Part shown: one piece after another, positions 44,238 through 56,449 of the stretch | How the letters are laid out: every line of letters begins with the position of its first letter | How positions within the stretch are numbered: position 1 is the first letter of the stretch | NCBI GenBank assembly: GCA_040269895.1 | Contig: CP158568.1 | Location: 4,658,501-4,722,500 of the forward strand | From: Ancalomicrobiaceae bacterium S20 | GTDB taxonomy: Bacteria; Pseudomonadota; Alphaproteobacteria; Rhizobiales; Ancalomicrobiaceae | Length of the DNA stretch: 64,000 nt | Direction: 5' to 3' | Notes under the pieces: generated by a model | What the model saw: the letters and a program-made list of their open reading frames with translations, nothing else | What the model was told of the DNA's origin: nothing | The model's database searches: none | Made by a program: the position numbers and the translations under genes

Positions 44238-46034
44238 TCAGGGCATGGCCGCGATCCGCTCCGCGACAGCCGGCGTCATCGCCGCGAAGACGCTTCCCCA
44301 GTCGCCGCGCGTCGCCTGTCGGAACAGCCGCATGGTCGGGTAGAACGGGCTGTCGTCGCGCCCGTCGAGCCAGCGCCAGTCGGCGACCTGCTTCAGCGCC
44401 ACGAACACCGGCCGGCCGAGCGCGCCGGCGAGGTGGGCGACCGAGGTATCCGAGGTGATCACCAAGTCGAGGTTGGCCATCGCCGCCGCCGTGTCCAGGA
44501 AGGCGTGCGGACCGGTGTCGAAATCGTCGCCGAGCGTTTCGACCCGCATGGGCGCGGGCAGGGCGTCGAGCTGATCGAGCCCGAAATTCTTTTGCAACGC
44601 GATCAGGCGGACGCCCGGCAGCGCCGCGATCGGCGCGAGCGCGGCGAGCGGATAGGAACGGCCGTGATCGATGATCGGGTCGGGGTTGCCCTGCCAGACG
44701 ACGCCGATCCGGAAGCCGTGACTGCCGATCCGCTCGCCCCAGCGGGCGGCGCGTGCCGGATCGGCGGTGAAATACGGCACGGACGCCGGCACGGTGTCCG
44801 GCGTCGCGCCCATCAGGCCGGGCAGGGACAGGAGCGGGCAGGAGAGGTCGAAGGCCTCGTCGCCCTTGATCTCGGGGATCAGGTCGATGCGTGGATCGAG
44901 GCCCGAAAACAGGCCGATCAGCCGCGGTTTGATCAGATAGCCGATCCGGGCGCCCCGGTCGGCGAGCAGCGGCAGGTAGCGGCAGAACTGGATCGCATCG
45001 CCGAGCCCCTGTTCGTCGACCACCAGGATGCGCTTGCCCGTCGGATCCTCGCCGCGCCATTTCGGCCAGATCGCCATCATCATCGGGGCGATCTCCTTGG
45101 GTGAGTCCTCGTGCCGGTGCTCGTAGTCCGGCCAAGCCTCCGGCCAGCGCCCGAGCGCGAGCTTCATGAAGCCGCGGTGGAGATAGGCGACCGGCGTGGT
45201 CAGGCCCGCCGTCACCGCGCGCTCGAAGTGTTGCAGCGCGCGGGCTCTGTCGGGCGTCTGTTCGAGCACATGGCCGCGCAGCCACTCGGCGCGCGCGCGG
45301 CCGCCGGGGATGCGCGTGACGCGATCGGCCTCGGCGAGCGCATCGTCGAGGCGATCGAGACGGATCAGCACCTCGACGCGGAACACCCGGGTCTGCATGT
45401 CGTCGGGCGACTGTTTGAGAATTGCGTCCAGCGCCGCGAGGGCTTCGTCGAGGCGGAACAGGTCGAGCAGCTGCGCGGCGCGGGCGCGCGCGATCTCGAC
45501 ATCATCCGGCCGGAGGTCGAAGGCGAGCTGATAGGAGGTCAGCGCGTGGTCGTGCTGATCGAGTGCCTTCAGCGCGTTGCCGCGCTCATGCAGCGCTTCG
45601 GGGAAGGCCGGAACCTGCTCGATGGCAGCATCGAAGGCGTCGAGCGCCTCGCGCGGGCGGCCGAGCTTCATCAGCATGCGGCCGCGTTCGAAGCGCGCCT
45701 TCGGCATGGCGGCGCGACGGGCGAGCGCCGCCTCGATCTCGGCGAGGCCGAGCTCGGGGCGGCCGAGATCGCCGATGACGGCGCCGCGCAGCCACATCAG
45801 GTTCGGATCGCCCGGCCGTTCGGCCAGTGCCTCGTCGAAGGCCTTCAGCGCCTCCTTCGGCCGGCCCTCCGCGCGCGCGATCAGGCCGGCGAGCGTCTTG
45901 CCGACCGGATGGGCGAGGCTCGCCGGCTTCTCGGCGAGCAGCGTCTTCTTGGCCCGGCCGACATCGCCGGCGTTGAACTGCTCATAGGCCTTGCGGATGG
46001 CGGCTTCGGCCTTCTCGGCACGGGCGAGGGACAT
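44238..46034 (-). CDS. TPR protein fused to a GT9-like glycosyltransferase domain
   Basis: The 598-residue protein starts MSLARAEKAEAAIRKAYEQF. About nine TPR-like helical pairs cover residues 10-325. A glycosyltransferase domain of the ADP-heptose transferase (GT9-like) type follows, with ILVVDEQGLGDAIQFCRYLP near 337-356, IGVVWQGNP, the ITSDTSVAHLAGALGRPVFV block near 520-540 and DWRWLDGRDDSPFYPT. This TPR-plus-GT-B layout recalls Caulobacter FlmG, which glycosylates flagellin, but the acceptor here is unknown and no flagellar gene is in the window. A longer start at 46193 adds residues that look non-coding. It converges on ubiG. Confidence 0.85.
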   Translation of the reverse strand: MSLARAEKAEAAIRKAYEQFNAGDVGRAKKTLLAEKPASLAHPVGKTLAGLIARAEGRPKEALKAFDEALAERPGDPNLMWLRGAVIGDLGRPELGLAEIEAALARRAAMPKARFERGRMLMKLGRPREALDAFDAAIEQVPAFPEALHERGNALKALDQHDHALTSYQLAFDLRPDDVEIARARAAQLLDLFRLDEALAALDAILKQSPDDMQTRVFRVEVLIRLDRLDDALAEADRVTRIPGGRARAEWLRGHVLEQTPDRARALQHFERAVTAGLTTPVAYLHRGFMKLALGRWPEAWPDYEHRHEDSPKEIAPMMMAIWPKWRGEDPTGKRILVVDEQGLGDAIQFCRYLPLLADRGARIGYLIKPRLIGLFSGLDPRIDLIPEIKGDEAFDLSCPLLSLPGLMGATPDTVPASVPYFTADPARAARWGERIGSHGFRIGVVWQGNPDPIIDHGRSYPLAALAPIAALPGVRLIALQKNFGLDQLDALPAPMRVETLGDDFDTGPHAFLDTAAAMANLDLVITSDTSVAHLAGALGRPVFVALKQVADWRWLDGRDDSPFYPTMRLFRQATRGDWGSVFAAMTPAVAERIAAMP

Positions 46035-46253
46035 GAGCGACGGTCTCCGTCCGGCGGGCGAATCAGTGTTTCGCCAGTTTACAGCCGACGGTGAATGGTC
46101 GCTCCATTGCCAGATCGGATCGGTCGTGGTGCTGGGCCATCCGTGCACCGACCCGCCAGCGATCCATCGGCCAGAGGCGATCGTCGCTCCCATCCGCCGC
46201 TCTTGTCCGGCGCGCGCCTGGGGGGCGAAGAGGCTCGAGCTCGCTGCCGGGCC

Positions 46254-46637
46254 TCAGCGGACGATGGTCGCCTTGAAGGGCAACGTCGTCTTCGACCAGG
46301 GGCAGGTGTATTCGCCGGAGACCGTATTGCCCCGCCGGGTACCCGAATAAAAGCAGCGGCCCTTGCCGACGCCCGGCCCGAACGTGTCCTCGCGCTCGAT
46401 CTCGATCTTGCTGCCGTTGTCGATGATCGTCAGATCGGCGCGGACGACGTTGTTGCCCTTGGTCCAGGTCGCCTTCCAATTATCCGAGCGGCCGGACCGG
46501 ACCCAGACGCCCTGCCAGCCGGCTTCGGTCTCGGTCCATTGCGATCCGGTGTCCGCGCTGGCACTCGCCGTGACGCCCAGGATGGCGGAGGCCCCGAGCA
46601 GGGCGGCGGTCAGCAGACGGGCGTAGATCATGCGCAT
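46254..46637 (-). CDS. Small secreted protein of unknown function
   Basis: The 127-residue precursor has a clear Sec signal (residues 1-29, ending ASASA) and a mature domain of about 98 residues rich in Trp, Gly and Thr in an alternating pattern that suggests a beta-sheet fold (WQGVWVRSGRSDNWKATW). It has two cysteines (RCFYSG, YTCPW) that could form a disulfide in the periplasm. I do not recognise a family. The start may be Met1 or Met3. It follows gyrB on the same strand by 33 bp but is not obviously related to it. Confidence 0.75.
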   Translation of the reverse strand: MRMIYARLLTAALLGASAILGVTASASADTGSQWTETEAGWQGVWVRSGRSDNWKATWTKGNNVVRADLTIIDNGSKIEIEREDTFGPGVGKGRCFYSGTRRGNTVSGEYTCPWSKTTLPFKATIVR

Positions 46638-46670
46638 GGATACCTTTCTGAGGCGCGAGCGTGCGGTCGA

Positions 46671-49528
<2,858 letters not shown>

Positions 49529-51580
49529 ATGCAGTCGCTGACGATCCGGGAACGCGTATTCATACTGATATTGATCCCGGCACTGGCGGCGATCGGCTTG
49601 ATGCTGAGCGATCTCTACGAAAGTCATGCTCGGCTCGATGCGGTGGCGCGGATGCAGCCTGCCGTGGTCGCCGCCAAGCGCGCCGGCGCGATCGTGCACG
49701 AGTTGCAGAAGGAGCGCGGAGCGACGAACGCGCTGCTCGTCAGTCGCGAGAATGCCGGGTTCCAGACCGCCCTCGACGGCGTTCGCGCCTCGACCGATGC
49801 GGCCGTGAAGGGGTGGAACGAGATTGCCGACCTGGAGGCTGCGACGCCCTCGGACGCGATGCGCACGCGCATCGCCGCGGCGAAGGACAAGCTCGCGCGG
49901 ATCGTCGAGTTCCGTCGGAAGGTCGATGGCGGCGCGGCGGCGCCGGCGGAGAGCCTCGGCTTCTATACCGGGCTCGTGGATGATCTGGTCGCGATCGCGG
50001 GCGGCCTGGTCGAGTTCTCCGGTCAGGACGAGAGCGCTCGCAGCCTGGCGGCCTATCGCTTCCTGCTGCTGACCAAGGAACGCGCTGGCCTCGAGCGCGC
50101 GACCGGCGCCGCGCTCGCCGGTGCAGCCACCTTCGATGCGGACCGTTATCTGAGCTTCGTCGATGCGGTTGCCCAGCAGGAGGCCTATGCGCGCGAGTTC
50201 GCCTTCGCCGCGCCGCCGGTTCTGGCGCAGATCTACGACGCGAAGGTGCGCGGCGGCGCGTTCGAGCGACAGGTCAGCCTGCGCAAGACCTTGCTCGCGC
50301 TGCCGAAGACCGGATCGGCGGGCGGCATCACGGCGGCGGACTGGTTCAAGACGGCGACCGAGCGGATCGACGCGATGAAGGCAGCCGAGGACGAGGTGAT
50401 CGGCCGGATTGGCGCGGCGGTCGATCGGGCGCGGGCCGAGATGGCGACGCAGTTCTACGGCCGCCTCGCGGGTGAACTGGTGCTCGGCACCGTCTTCGTG
50501 GCGCTGGTCACCTGGGTGGCGCGGTCGCTGGTCGGGCCGCTCCGGCGTACCGCGGCCGCGATCGCGCGGATCGCGGCCGGCGACCGCACGGTGGTCGTCG
50601 AACATGTCGCCTCGACCCGCAGCGAGATCGGCCAGATGACGCAGGCCGTCGAGACCCTGCAGGCGAGCCTGGCCGAGCTCGATGCGATGCGCGAGCGGCA
50701 GGCGCAGTCGGAGCGGGAGCGCGAGGTTGAGCTCAGGGCCGAGCGGCATGCGATCGCCGACCGGTTCGAAGCGACGATGGGCGAGCTCGCCGGGCACATC
50801 GACCATTCCGCGCGCGACCTCGCGGCCTCGGCCGAGCAGTTCCGCGCGGCGGCCGCTCTCGGCGCGCGGCAGGCGCAGGTGGTCGCGGGTGCGGCCTCGG
50901 AGGCTTCTGGCAATGTCCATGGCGTGGCGGCCGCGACCGAGGAGATGACGTCGTCGATCGCCGAGATCGGTGGGCAGGTGGCCAAGTCGGCCGGCGTCGC
51001 GGATGCGGCCTCGCGCGAGGTCGAGGCCACGGAAGCGGAAGTCCGGGCGCTCGCGGAAGCGACCGCGCGCATCGGCCAGATCGTCGACCTGATCAACGCC
51101 ATCGCCGGCCAGACCAACCTGCTCGCGCTCAACGCCACCATCGAGGCTGCGCGTGCCGGCGAGGCCGGTCGCGGCTTCGCGGTGGTCGCCCACGAGGTGA
51201 AGGCGCTCGCCTCCGAGACCGCCAAGGCGACCGGCGAGATCGCCGCCAGCATTGCCGAGATCCAGCAGGCGACCGACCGCACGGTCGGCTCGATCGGCCG
51301 CATCGTCGGCATCATCGGCAACATCCAGGAGGCCTCCAACACGATCGCCGCGGCGATCGAGGAGCAGGGCGCGGCGACCGGCGAAATCGCGCACAACACG
51401 CAATTGGCCGCCAAGGGCACGACCGAGGTGTCGGCGACCATCGCGGACGTCGGTCGGGCCGCGGAGGAAACGGCGGCGGCCTCGGCGGAGCTGCTCGATG
51501 TCTCGAAGCGGCTCGCCGGTCAGTCGACCGTGCTGCAGGGCGAGGTGCGCGGCTTCGTGGAGAAGCTCAGGGTCGGGTGA
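49529..51580 (+). CDS. Methyl-accepting chemotaxis protein with NIT (nitrate/nitrite-sensing) domain
   Basis: The 683-residue chemoreceptor has a first membrane helix (about 9-27), a large all-helical periplasmic domain of the NIT type (about 45-300, with [19 protein letters not shown] and [19 protein letters not shown]) and a second helix near 310-332 ([19 protein letters not shown]). A HAMP domain and a signalling domain follow, with the hairpin tip spelled [20 protein letters not shown] and [18 protein letters not shown] domains are thought to sense nitrate or nitrite; the ligand here is untested. No C-terminal CheR/CheB pentapeptide is seen. It lies on the plus strand between gyrB and the lysE gene, both on the minus strand. 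Confidence 0.93.
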   Translation: MQSLTIRERVFILILIPALAAIGLMLSDLYESHARLDAVARMQPAVVAAKRAGAIVHELQKERGATNALLVSRENAGFQTALDGVRASTDAAVKGWNEIADLEAATPSDAMRTRIAAAKDKLARIVEFRRKVDGGAAAPAESLGFYTGLVDDLVAIAGGLVEFSGQDESARSLAAYRFLLLTKERAGLERATGAALAGAATFDADRYLSFVDAVAQQEAYAREFAFAAPPVLAQIYDAKVRGGAFERQVSLRKTLLALPKTGSAGGITAADWFKTATERIDAMKAAEDEVIGRIGAAVDRARAEMATQFYGRLAGELVLGTVFVALVTWVARSLVGPLRRTAAAIARIAAGDRTVVVEHVASTRSEIGQMTQAVETLQASLAELDAMRERQAQSEREREVELRAERHAIADRFEATMGELAGHIDHSARDLAASAEQFRAAAALGARQAQVVAGAASEASGNVHGVAAATEEMTSSIAEIGGQVAKSAGVADAASREVEATEAEVRALAEATARIGQIVDLINAIAGQTNLLALNATIEAARAGEAGRGFAVVAHEVKALASETAKATGEIAASIAEIQQATDRTVGSIGRIVGIIGNIQEASNTIAAAIEEQGAATGEIAHNTQLAAKGTTEVSATIADVGRAAEETAAASAELLDVSKRLAGQSTVLQGEVRGFVEKLRVG

Positions 51581-51630
51581 CCGGAGCGGGCTGTCGCCCG
51601 GCGAGGGTCGATCGTGATGCTCTTTTCGGG

Positions 51631-52245
51631 TCAGCGCGCTGCGATCGCGGCGGCGGCGCCTGCCATCATGGTGCCGGCCGTGCGGTCGAGGATCCGGCGC
51701 GCGCGGGCGTCGGCGAACAGGTGCCGGGCGCGGGCGGCCGCAGCGGCATAGGCGCCGCCGATCACCATCAGGATCACGACGGCGACGATCGACAGCTCGA
51801 CGAAGGTCGTCGCCGTCATGCGTTCGAGATCGATCACGGACGGCAGCAGCGCGAGGTAGAACACCATCGTCTTGGGATTGCCGAGCGTCAGGAACAGCCC
51901 GGCCCACACGGTGGCGAACGGGCTCTCGGCGCTCGCCTTCGCGGCCACTTCTTCGCCCTCGGCCTTGGCGGTCCAGAGCTTGAAGGCGAGCCAGGCGAGA
52001 TAGGCCGCGCCGAGATATTTGATCACCATGAACACGGCACCAAAACTCTGCGCCAGCGCGGCGAGCCCGAAGGTCGCCGCGGCGAAATAGACGATGTCGC
52101 CGATGCAGAGGCCGATCACCATCGGCATGGTGCGCCTGAAGCCGGAGCCGAGCGCGCGGGCGACGATGGCGGTCATGCCGGGACCGGGCGTGGCGGCGGC
52201 GATGGCGAGCGCGATCGAAAAGGCGAGGAGCGTGGCAAGGGTCAT
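51631..52245 (-). CDS. LysE/RhtB family amino-acid exporter
   Basis: The 204-residue inner-membrane protein has about six hydrophobic helices and the LysE signature near its start, AAATPGPGMTAIVARALGSG, as well as FLTLGNPKTMVFYLALLPS near 114-132. Members export lysine, threonine, homoserine lactones or similar compounds; the substrate is not clear. Its start overlaps the DUF817 stop by 4 bp (52242-52245), so it is the last gene of the DUF1192-recF-DUF817-lysE overlapping set. Confidence 0.9.
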   Translation of the reverse strand: MTLATLLAFSIALAIAAATPGPGMTAIVARALGSGFRRTMPMVIGLCIGDIVYFAAATFGLAALAQSFGAVFMVIKYLGAAYLAWLAFKLWTAKAEGEEVAAKASAESPFATVWAGLFLTLGNPKTMVFYLALLPSVIDLERMTATTFVELSIVAVVILMVIGGAYAAAAARARHLFADARARRILDRTAGTMMAGAAAAIAAR

Positions 52246-53174
52246 GGGACGGCTTCTTCGGCGCGGTTCGAGCCCGGTTCGGCGACGCGGCTGCTATCAG
52301 CGAGGGCCGTGTCGGGCGGTCTCGGCTTGTTGACCAGCGTGACCAGCACGAAGCTGACCACCAGCAACAGATACCACGATCCGAGCTTGCCGAGCGAGAC
52401 CAGCGTGCCGGGGCTGCGACCCGGATAGAGCCAGGTGCCGGTGGCGGTGCCGATGTTCTCGGCGATCCAGAGGAAGACGGCCGTCAGGAGGGCTGCGACC
52501 AGCAGCGGCATCCAGCGCGGCACGGTGTCGACCGTGAAGTAGATCCGCACGCGCCAGAACAGGACGATGGTCGCGGCGAAGAGCCCGTACCGCAGATCCG
52601 GAAGATAGTGGTGCGCGAAGAAGTTCGCGTAGATCGCCAGTGCGAGCGCGATGGCCCAGCCGCGCGCCGGATAGCGCGTGAACCGCATGTCGAAGATCCG
52701 GATCACGCGGGCCATGTAGCTACCGACCGAGGCATACATGAAGCCCGTGAACAGCGGCACGCCCGCGATGCGGAACAACGCCGGTTCCGGATAGGTCCAG
52801 GAGCCGACGTGGGTCTTGAACAGCTCCATCAGCGTGCCGACGAGATGATAGAAGAGGATCACCTTGGCCTCGTCGAGTGTCTCCATGTCGAGGGCCAGGA
52901 ACGTCAGCTGGATCGTGATCGCCGCCACGAACAGGGCGTCGTAGCGATGGACCGGCCAGGTCGGATCCCAGAGCCACTTCGTGCCGATCAGCAGGCCGAG
53001 CATCAGTCCGGCAAACAGGCAGGCCCAGGCCTGTTTCAGGCCGAACAGGATGAACTCGGCGAGCGGGGCGGGCAGCCGCGCCAGCCGGTTGCGGATCGCG
53101 CGGCGCAGCGGCTCCAGAACCCGGCCGACCGGGTGGTTCGGCCGGCGTTCGGGCGCGGCGCGTCCGATACTCAC
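52242..53174 (-). CDS. DUF817 family integral membrane protein
   Basis: The 310-residue protein has about eight membrane helices and the conserved blocks of DUF817: EFILFGLKQAWACLFAGLML near 40-59, the VGSWTYPEPALFRIAGVPLF segment near 122-141 with GFMYASVGSYMARV after it, FFAHHYLPDLRY near 185 and IAENIGTATGTWLYPGR near 237. The function is unknown. The start overlaps the recF stop by 4 bp (53171-53174) and the stop overlaps the lysE start, so all are probably translated in series. Confidence 0.88.
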   Translation of the reverse strand: MSIGRAAPERRPNHPVGRVLEPLRRAIRNRLARLPAPLAEFILFGLKQAWACLFAGLMLGLLIGTKWLWDPTWPVHRYDALFVAAITIQLTFLALDMETLDEAKVILFYHLVGTLMELFKTHVGSWTYPEPALFRIAGVPLFTGFMYASVGSYMARVIRIFDMRFTRYPARGWAIALALAIYANFFAHHYLPDLRYGLFAATIVLFWRVRIYFTVDTVPRWMPLLVAALLTAVFLWIAENIGTATGTWLYPGRSPGTLVSLGKLGSWYLLLVVSFVLVTLVNKPRPPDTALADSSRVAEPGSNRAEEAVP

Positions 53175-54390
53175 GCGAGCGCCTTCATGCGTTGCACCGT
53201 CCCGCCCGTCACCTCGAACACCTGCGCCCGTTCACCGAGCGCCTCAAACGCGACCACGTCGGTGCCGGTCATCCAGCACTGACCGCCGAGCGTCTCGACC
53301 ACATCAAAGAGTTCGCGGCGGCGGCGCGGATCGAGATGGGCGGCGATCTCGTCGAGCAGCAAGAGCGGCGCGCGGCCGACCGTCTCGGCGACGAGCCGGG
53401 CGTGCGCCAGCACGAGGCCGACCAGCAGCGCCTTCTGTTCGCCGGTCGAGGATTGCGCGGCCGGCATGCCCTTCGGGCCGTGCACGACCGCGAGATCGGC
53501 GCGATGCGGGCCGTCGAGCGTGCGGCCGGTGGCGGCATCGCGGCGGCGATTGGTGGCGAGCCGGTCGCGATAGAAATCCTCGACATCCGCCGATGGGCCG
53601 CCCAGTGCGGCGCGCGCCTCGATCTCGCCTTCGAGCGCCAGTTCGGCGTGCGGGAACGGCGATTCCTGACGCGTCGCCTCGATCAGACGGGCGAGGCAGG
53701 CGACCGTTTCGACGCGGGCCGCCGCGATCGCCGCGCCCAGCTCGGCGAGCTGCGCCTCGATCGCATCGAGCCAGTCGGCGTCGAAGCGGTCTTCCTCCAG
53801 CAGGCGATTGCGGCCGCGCATGGCGCGTTCGAAGGCCGAGACGCGGGCGCCGTGCGCGGGGTCGAGCGCCAGCACCAGTCGGTCGAGGAAGCGGCGCCGG
53901 TCGGCGCCCGGACCTGTGAAGAGCCCGTCCATCGACGGGGTCAGCCAGAGCACGCGGCAATGGTCGAGCAGGTCCTCGGCCGCGCGGGCCGGCGCCCCGG
54001 CGATGCGGATCACCCGTGTGCGCTCGCCATCCTCGCCGGCCGCGCCGAGGCCGGTGCCGAGGCGCACCTCACCATCGGGCCCGTCGAGCAGCGCCGAGAC
54101 GGCGAAGCTGCCGTCGCCGCCGCGCGCGCCATCTCGTCGAGCCTGGCGCGCCGAAAGCCGCGGCCGGGGGTCAACAGCGACAGCGCCTCGAGCAGGTTGG
54201 TCTTGCCGGCGCCGTTCTCGCCGACGAGCACGACGTGGCGGCGGTCGAGATCGAGCGCCAGCTGGGCGTAGTTGCGGAAATCGGTCAGCCGGAGCGCGGT
54301 CAGGCCGACACGATCCTCCGGCACGGCGACGCCGTGTGGCGTGCCGTCGGAGAGATCGGTCGTGAGCCGCCGGTCCGGCAGGGCGCTCAT
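53171..54390 (-). pseudogene. recF: recF, DNA replication/repair protein, interrupted by a -1 frameshift
   Basis: RecF is an SMC-like ATPase that helps load RecA at gaps. The N-terminal part from ATG 54390 (about 90 residues) has Walker [21 protein letters not shown] and ends ...RLDEMARA. The rest lies in another frame: [20 protein letters not shown] continues through TPSMDGLFTG, the signature STGEQKALLVGLVLAH and Walker B PLLLLDEIAAHLD to the stop at 53171. The switch is at about 54121 in GCGCGCGCGGCGGCG, where one base is missing. In frame, the N-terminal product would stop at 54010 after 126 residues. The joined length, about 406 residues, fits RecF. This is a real mutation, a sequencing error in a GC run, or less likely programmed slippage. 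Confidence 0.9.
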
Positions 54391-54569
54391 CGCTTGAAGA
54401 CCGCGTCGGCCGCGGACTTGGAGGCGAGCTTGGCGGCGCGGTCGACGTTCAGCCGCGCAATCTCGGCCTCGAGCAGCGCGACGCGCTCGTCGAGTTCGGC
54501 GACCGAGAGCAGCGACAGGTCCTGCCCGATCTCGTGGGAGGGCTTCTTCTTCGGTCGGTCGTCGTCCAT
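54387..54569 (-). CDS. DUF1192 family small protein
   Basis: The 60-residue protein starts [20 protein letters not shown] and has a heptad-like coiled-coil segment ([20 protein letters not shown]) near residues 22-41, which is the DUF1192 pattern known from alphaproteobacteria. The function is unknown to me. The Met at 54569 is preferred over one eight codons upstream because family members begin MD(D/E). Its TGA overlaps the recF ATG (54387-54390). Confidence 0.82.
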   Translation of the reverse strand: MDDDRPKKKPSHEIGQDLSLLSVAELDERVALLEAEIARLNVDRAAKLASKSAADAVFKR

Positions 54570-54696
54570 GAACGCCATCGGGGCGCATCCCATTGTTGCG
54601 ATCGATCCGCCGATCGCGGCGATTGCCGGTTCGTCGAACTATACGGACGCCGGCCGATCGTCACAAATGAGGCGCGCGACGGGCAGGAGCCGAATC

Positions 54697-55215
54697 ATGG
54701 CGGAAGTCATTGTCTATATCGCCCAGTCGGTCGACGGCTTCATCGCCGATCGCACCGGCGGCATCGATTTCCTCAAGCCCTACGAGGGCTGGGACTTCGG
54801 CTACGACGCCTTCTACCGCGGGGTCGACGCGGTGGTGATGGGCCGCAAGACCTACCAGCACTGCCGGACTTTCCCCGAATGGCCCTATCACGGCCGCGCC
54901 GTGATCGTGATGACCAAAGGGCCGCCGCTCGATGGCGACGGGCTCGCGGTGTTCGACGACCGCACGCCGCGCGAAATCGTGACCGACCTCGAATATGCCG
55001 GCAAACGGCGGATCTGGCTCGCCGGCGGCGGCGGGCCGATCCGCGCCTTCCTCGATGCCGGTCTGGTCAAGCGGCTGATCCTGTTCCAGATCCCGATCCT
55101 GCTCGGTGCGGGCGCGACGCTTTGGCCGGCGGGCCGGCGCGAACGCGGGCTCGACCCGAAGCGGATCGCCACGCATATGAATGGCGTTGTCGAAATGGAA
55201 TTCGCGGTGGTCTGA
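54697..55215 (+). CDS. Dihydrofolate reductase family protein (RibD C-terminal type)
   Basis: The 172-residue protein has a DHFR-like fold. It starts MAEVIVYIAQSVDGFIAD, with the S-x-DG-x-IA pattern of the family, and has AVVMGRKTYQ near 46-55 for NADPH binding, and IWLAGGGGPIRAFLDAGLVK near 108-127, followed by LIPILLGAG-type ILFQIPILLGAGATLWP. Such stand-alone proteins, like yeast or archaeal relatives, reduce pterin or flavin-pathway substrates, but the exact one is unknown. An upstream open frame overlapping recF is a shadow. Confidence 0.85.
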   Translation: MAEVIVYIAQSVDGFIADRTGGIDFLKPYEGWDFGYDAFYRGVDAVVMGRKTYQHCRTFPEWPYHGRAVIVMTKGPPLDGDGLAVFDDRTPREIVTDLEYAGKRRIWLAGGGGPIRAFLDAGLVKRLILFQIPILLGAGATLWPAGRRERGLDPKRIATHMNGVVEMEFAVV

Positions 55216-55294
55216 TCGGCCACCGGTTCGATGGGCGGTCCGTCGGGCGATCCCGCCCACGCCCGCCGCCTCAAGTTCTCGGAGGAACCCTCGC

Positions 55295-56308
55295 ATGCCG
55301 CTCACCGTGCCGCCGACCATGACCGCGATCGCCATTCCGCGCCCGGGCGGGCCGGAGGCGCTGGTGCCGGAGACCCGCGCTGTGCCGGTGCCGGGCGAGA
55401 AGGAGATCCTGGTCAAGGTCGCGGCCGCCGGCGTCAACCGGCCGGACGTGTTGCAGCGTGAGGGCAGCTATCCGCCGCCGAAGGGCGCCTCCGACATCCC
55501 CGGGCTCGAGGTCGCCGGCACGGTGGTGGCGCTCGGGCCGGCGGTGACGCGCTGGGCGCTCGGCGAGCGGGTGACCGCGCTGGTCGCCGGCGGCGGCTAT
55601 GCCGAATTCGCCGTGGTGCCCGAGGAGACCGCGCTGCCGGTGCCGAAAGGCCTGTCGACGGTCGAGGCGGCGGCGATCCCGGAGACCTTCTTCACGGTGT
55701 GGTCGAACGTGTTCGACCGCGCGGGCCTCAAGCCCGGCGAGGTGTTCCTCGTCCATGGCGGCACGTCGGGCATCGGCACGACCGCGATCCAGCTCGCCAA
55801 GAGCTTCGGCGCCACGGTCATCGCCACCGCCGGCAGTGCCGAGAAGTGCGCCGCGTGCCGCGACCTCGGCGCGGATCTGGCGATCGACTATCGCGCGCAG
55901 GATTTCGTCCAGGAGGTGAAGACCTTCACGCAGGGACGCGGCGCCAACGTGATCCTCGACATGGTCGGCGGCGATTACATCGAGAAGAACCACGAGGCCG
56001 CCGCGGTCGAGGGGCGGATCGTGCAGATCGCCTTCCTGCGCGGTGCCAAGGTCGAGGTCAATTTCACCCGGCTGATGCTGAAGCGGCTCGTCCATACCGG
56101 CTCGACGCTCCGGGCGCGCGAGGTGCCGTTCAAGGCGGCGATCGCGGCGAGCCTCCGCGAGAAGGTCTGGCCGCTGATCGAGGCCGGCGCGGTCAAGATC
56201 CCGGTCGATTCCACCTTCCCGCTCGCCGCCGCCGCCGATGCGCACCGGCGCATGGAGACGAGCGCGCATGTCGGCAAGATCGTGCTGACGGTCGCTGATT
56301 CGGACTGA
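55295..56308 (+). CDS. NAD(P)H-quinone oxidoreductase, zinc-independent MDR family (PIG3-like)
   Basis: The 337-residue medium-chain dehydrogenase/reductase has the quinone-oxidoreductase spelling: ALVPETRAVPVPGEKEILVK at the start, AAAGVNRPDVLQREGSYPPP near 48-67, GLEVAGTVVALG, the nucleotide-binding FLVHGGTSGIGTTAIQLAKS near 148-167 and the DMVGGDYIEKN segment near 223-233. The catalytic-zinc cysteine is absent. Enzymes of this group reduce quinones or enones with NADPH. A GGAGGA ribosome site sits 9 bp before the ATG. Confidence 0.92.
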   Translation: MPLTVPPTMTAIAIPRPGGPEALVPETRAVPVPGEKEILVKVAAAGVNRPDVLQREGSYPPPKGASDIPGLEVAGTVVALGPAVTRWALGERVTALVAGGGYAEFAVVPEETALPVPKGLSTVEAAAIPETFFTVWSNVFDRAGLKPGEVFLVHGGTSGIGTTAIQLAKSFGATVIATAGSAEKCAACRDLGADLAIDYRAQDFVQEVKTFTQGRGANVILDMVGGDYIEKNHEAAAVEGRIVQIAFLRGAKVEVNFTRLMLKRLVHTGSTLRAREVPFKAAIAASLREKVWPLIEAGAVKIPVDSTFPLAAAADAHRRMETSAHVGKIVLTVADSD

Positions 56309-56449
56309 GAAGCGCCGTCGAACGTCCGGCAATGGCCCGATTGCGAAATCCGGGGGGCGCGCGTATATAGGCGCCAATCCCGTCAATTCGACGTCTATCA
56401 AGTTTCGCCCGCGGGAGGCCCGGGCGAAACGCCAAGGAGGGTCTATCCC

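Noticed and set aside
54121..54121. Programmed ribosomal frameshift in recF
   Set aside because: There is no slippery heptamer of the X-XXY-YYZ kind and no clear stimulatory structure; recF is not known to use frameshifting, so mutation or sequencing error is preferred.
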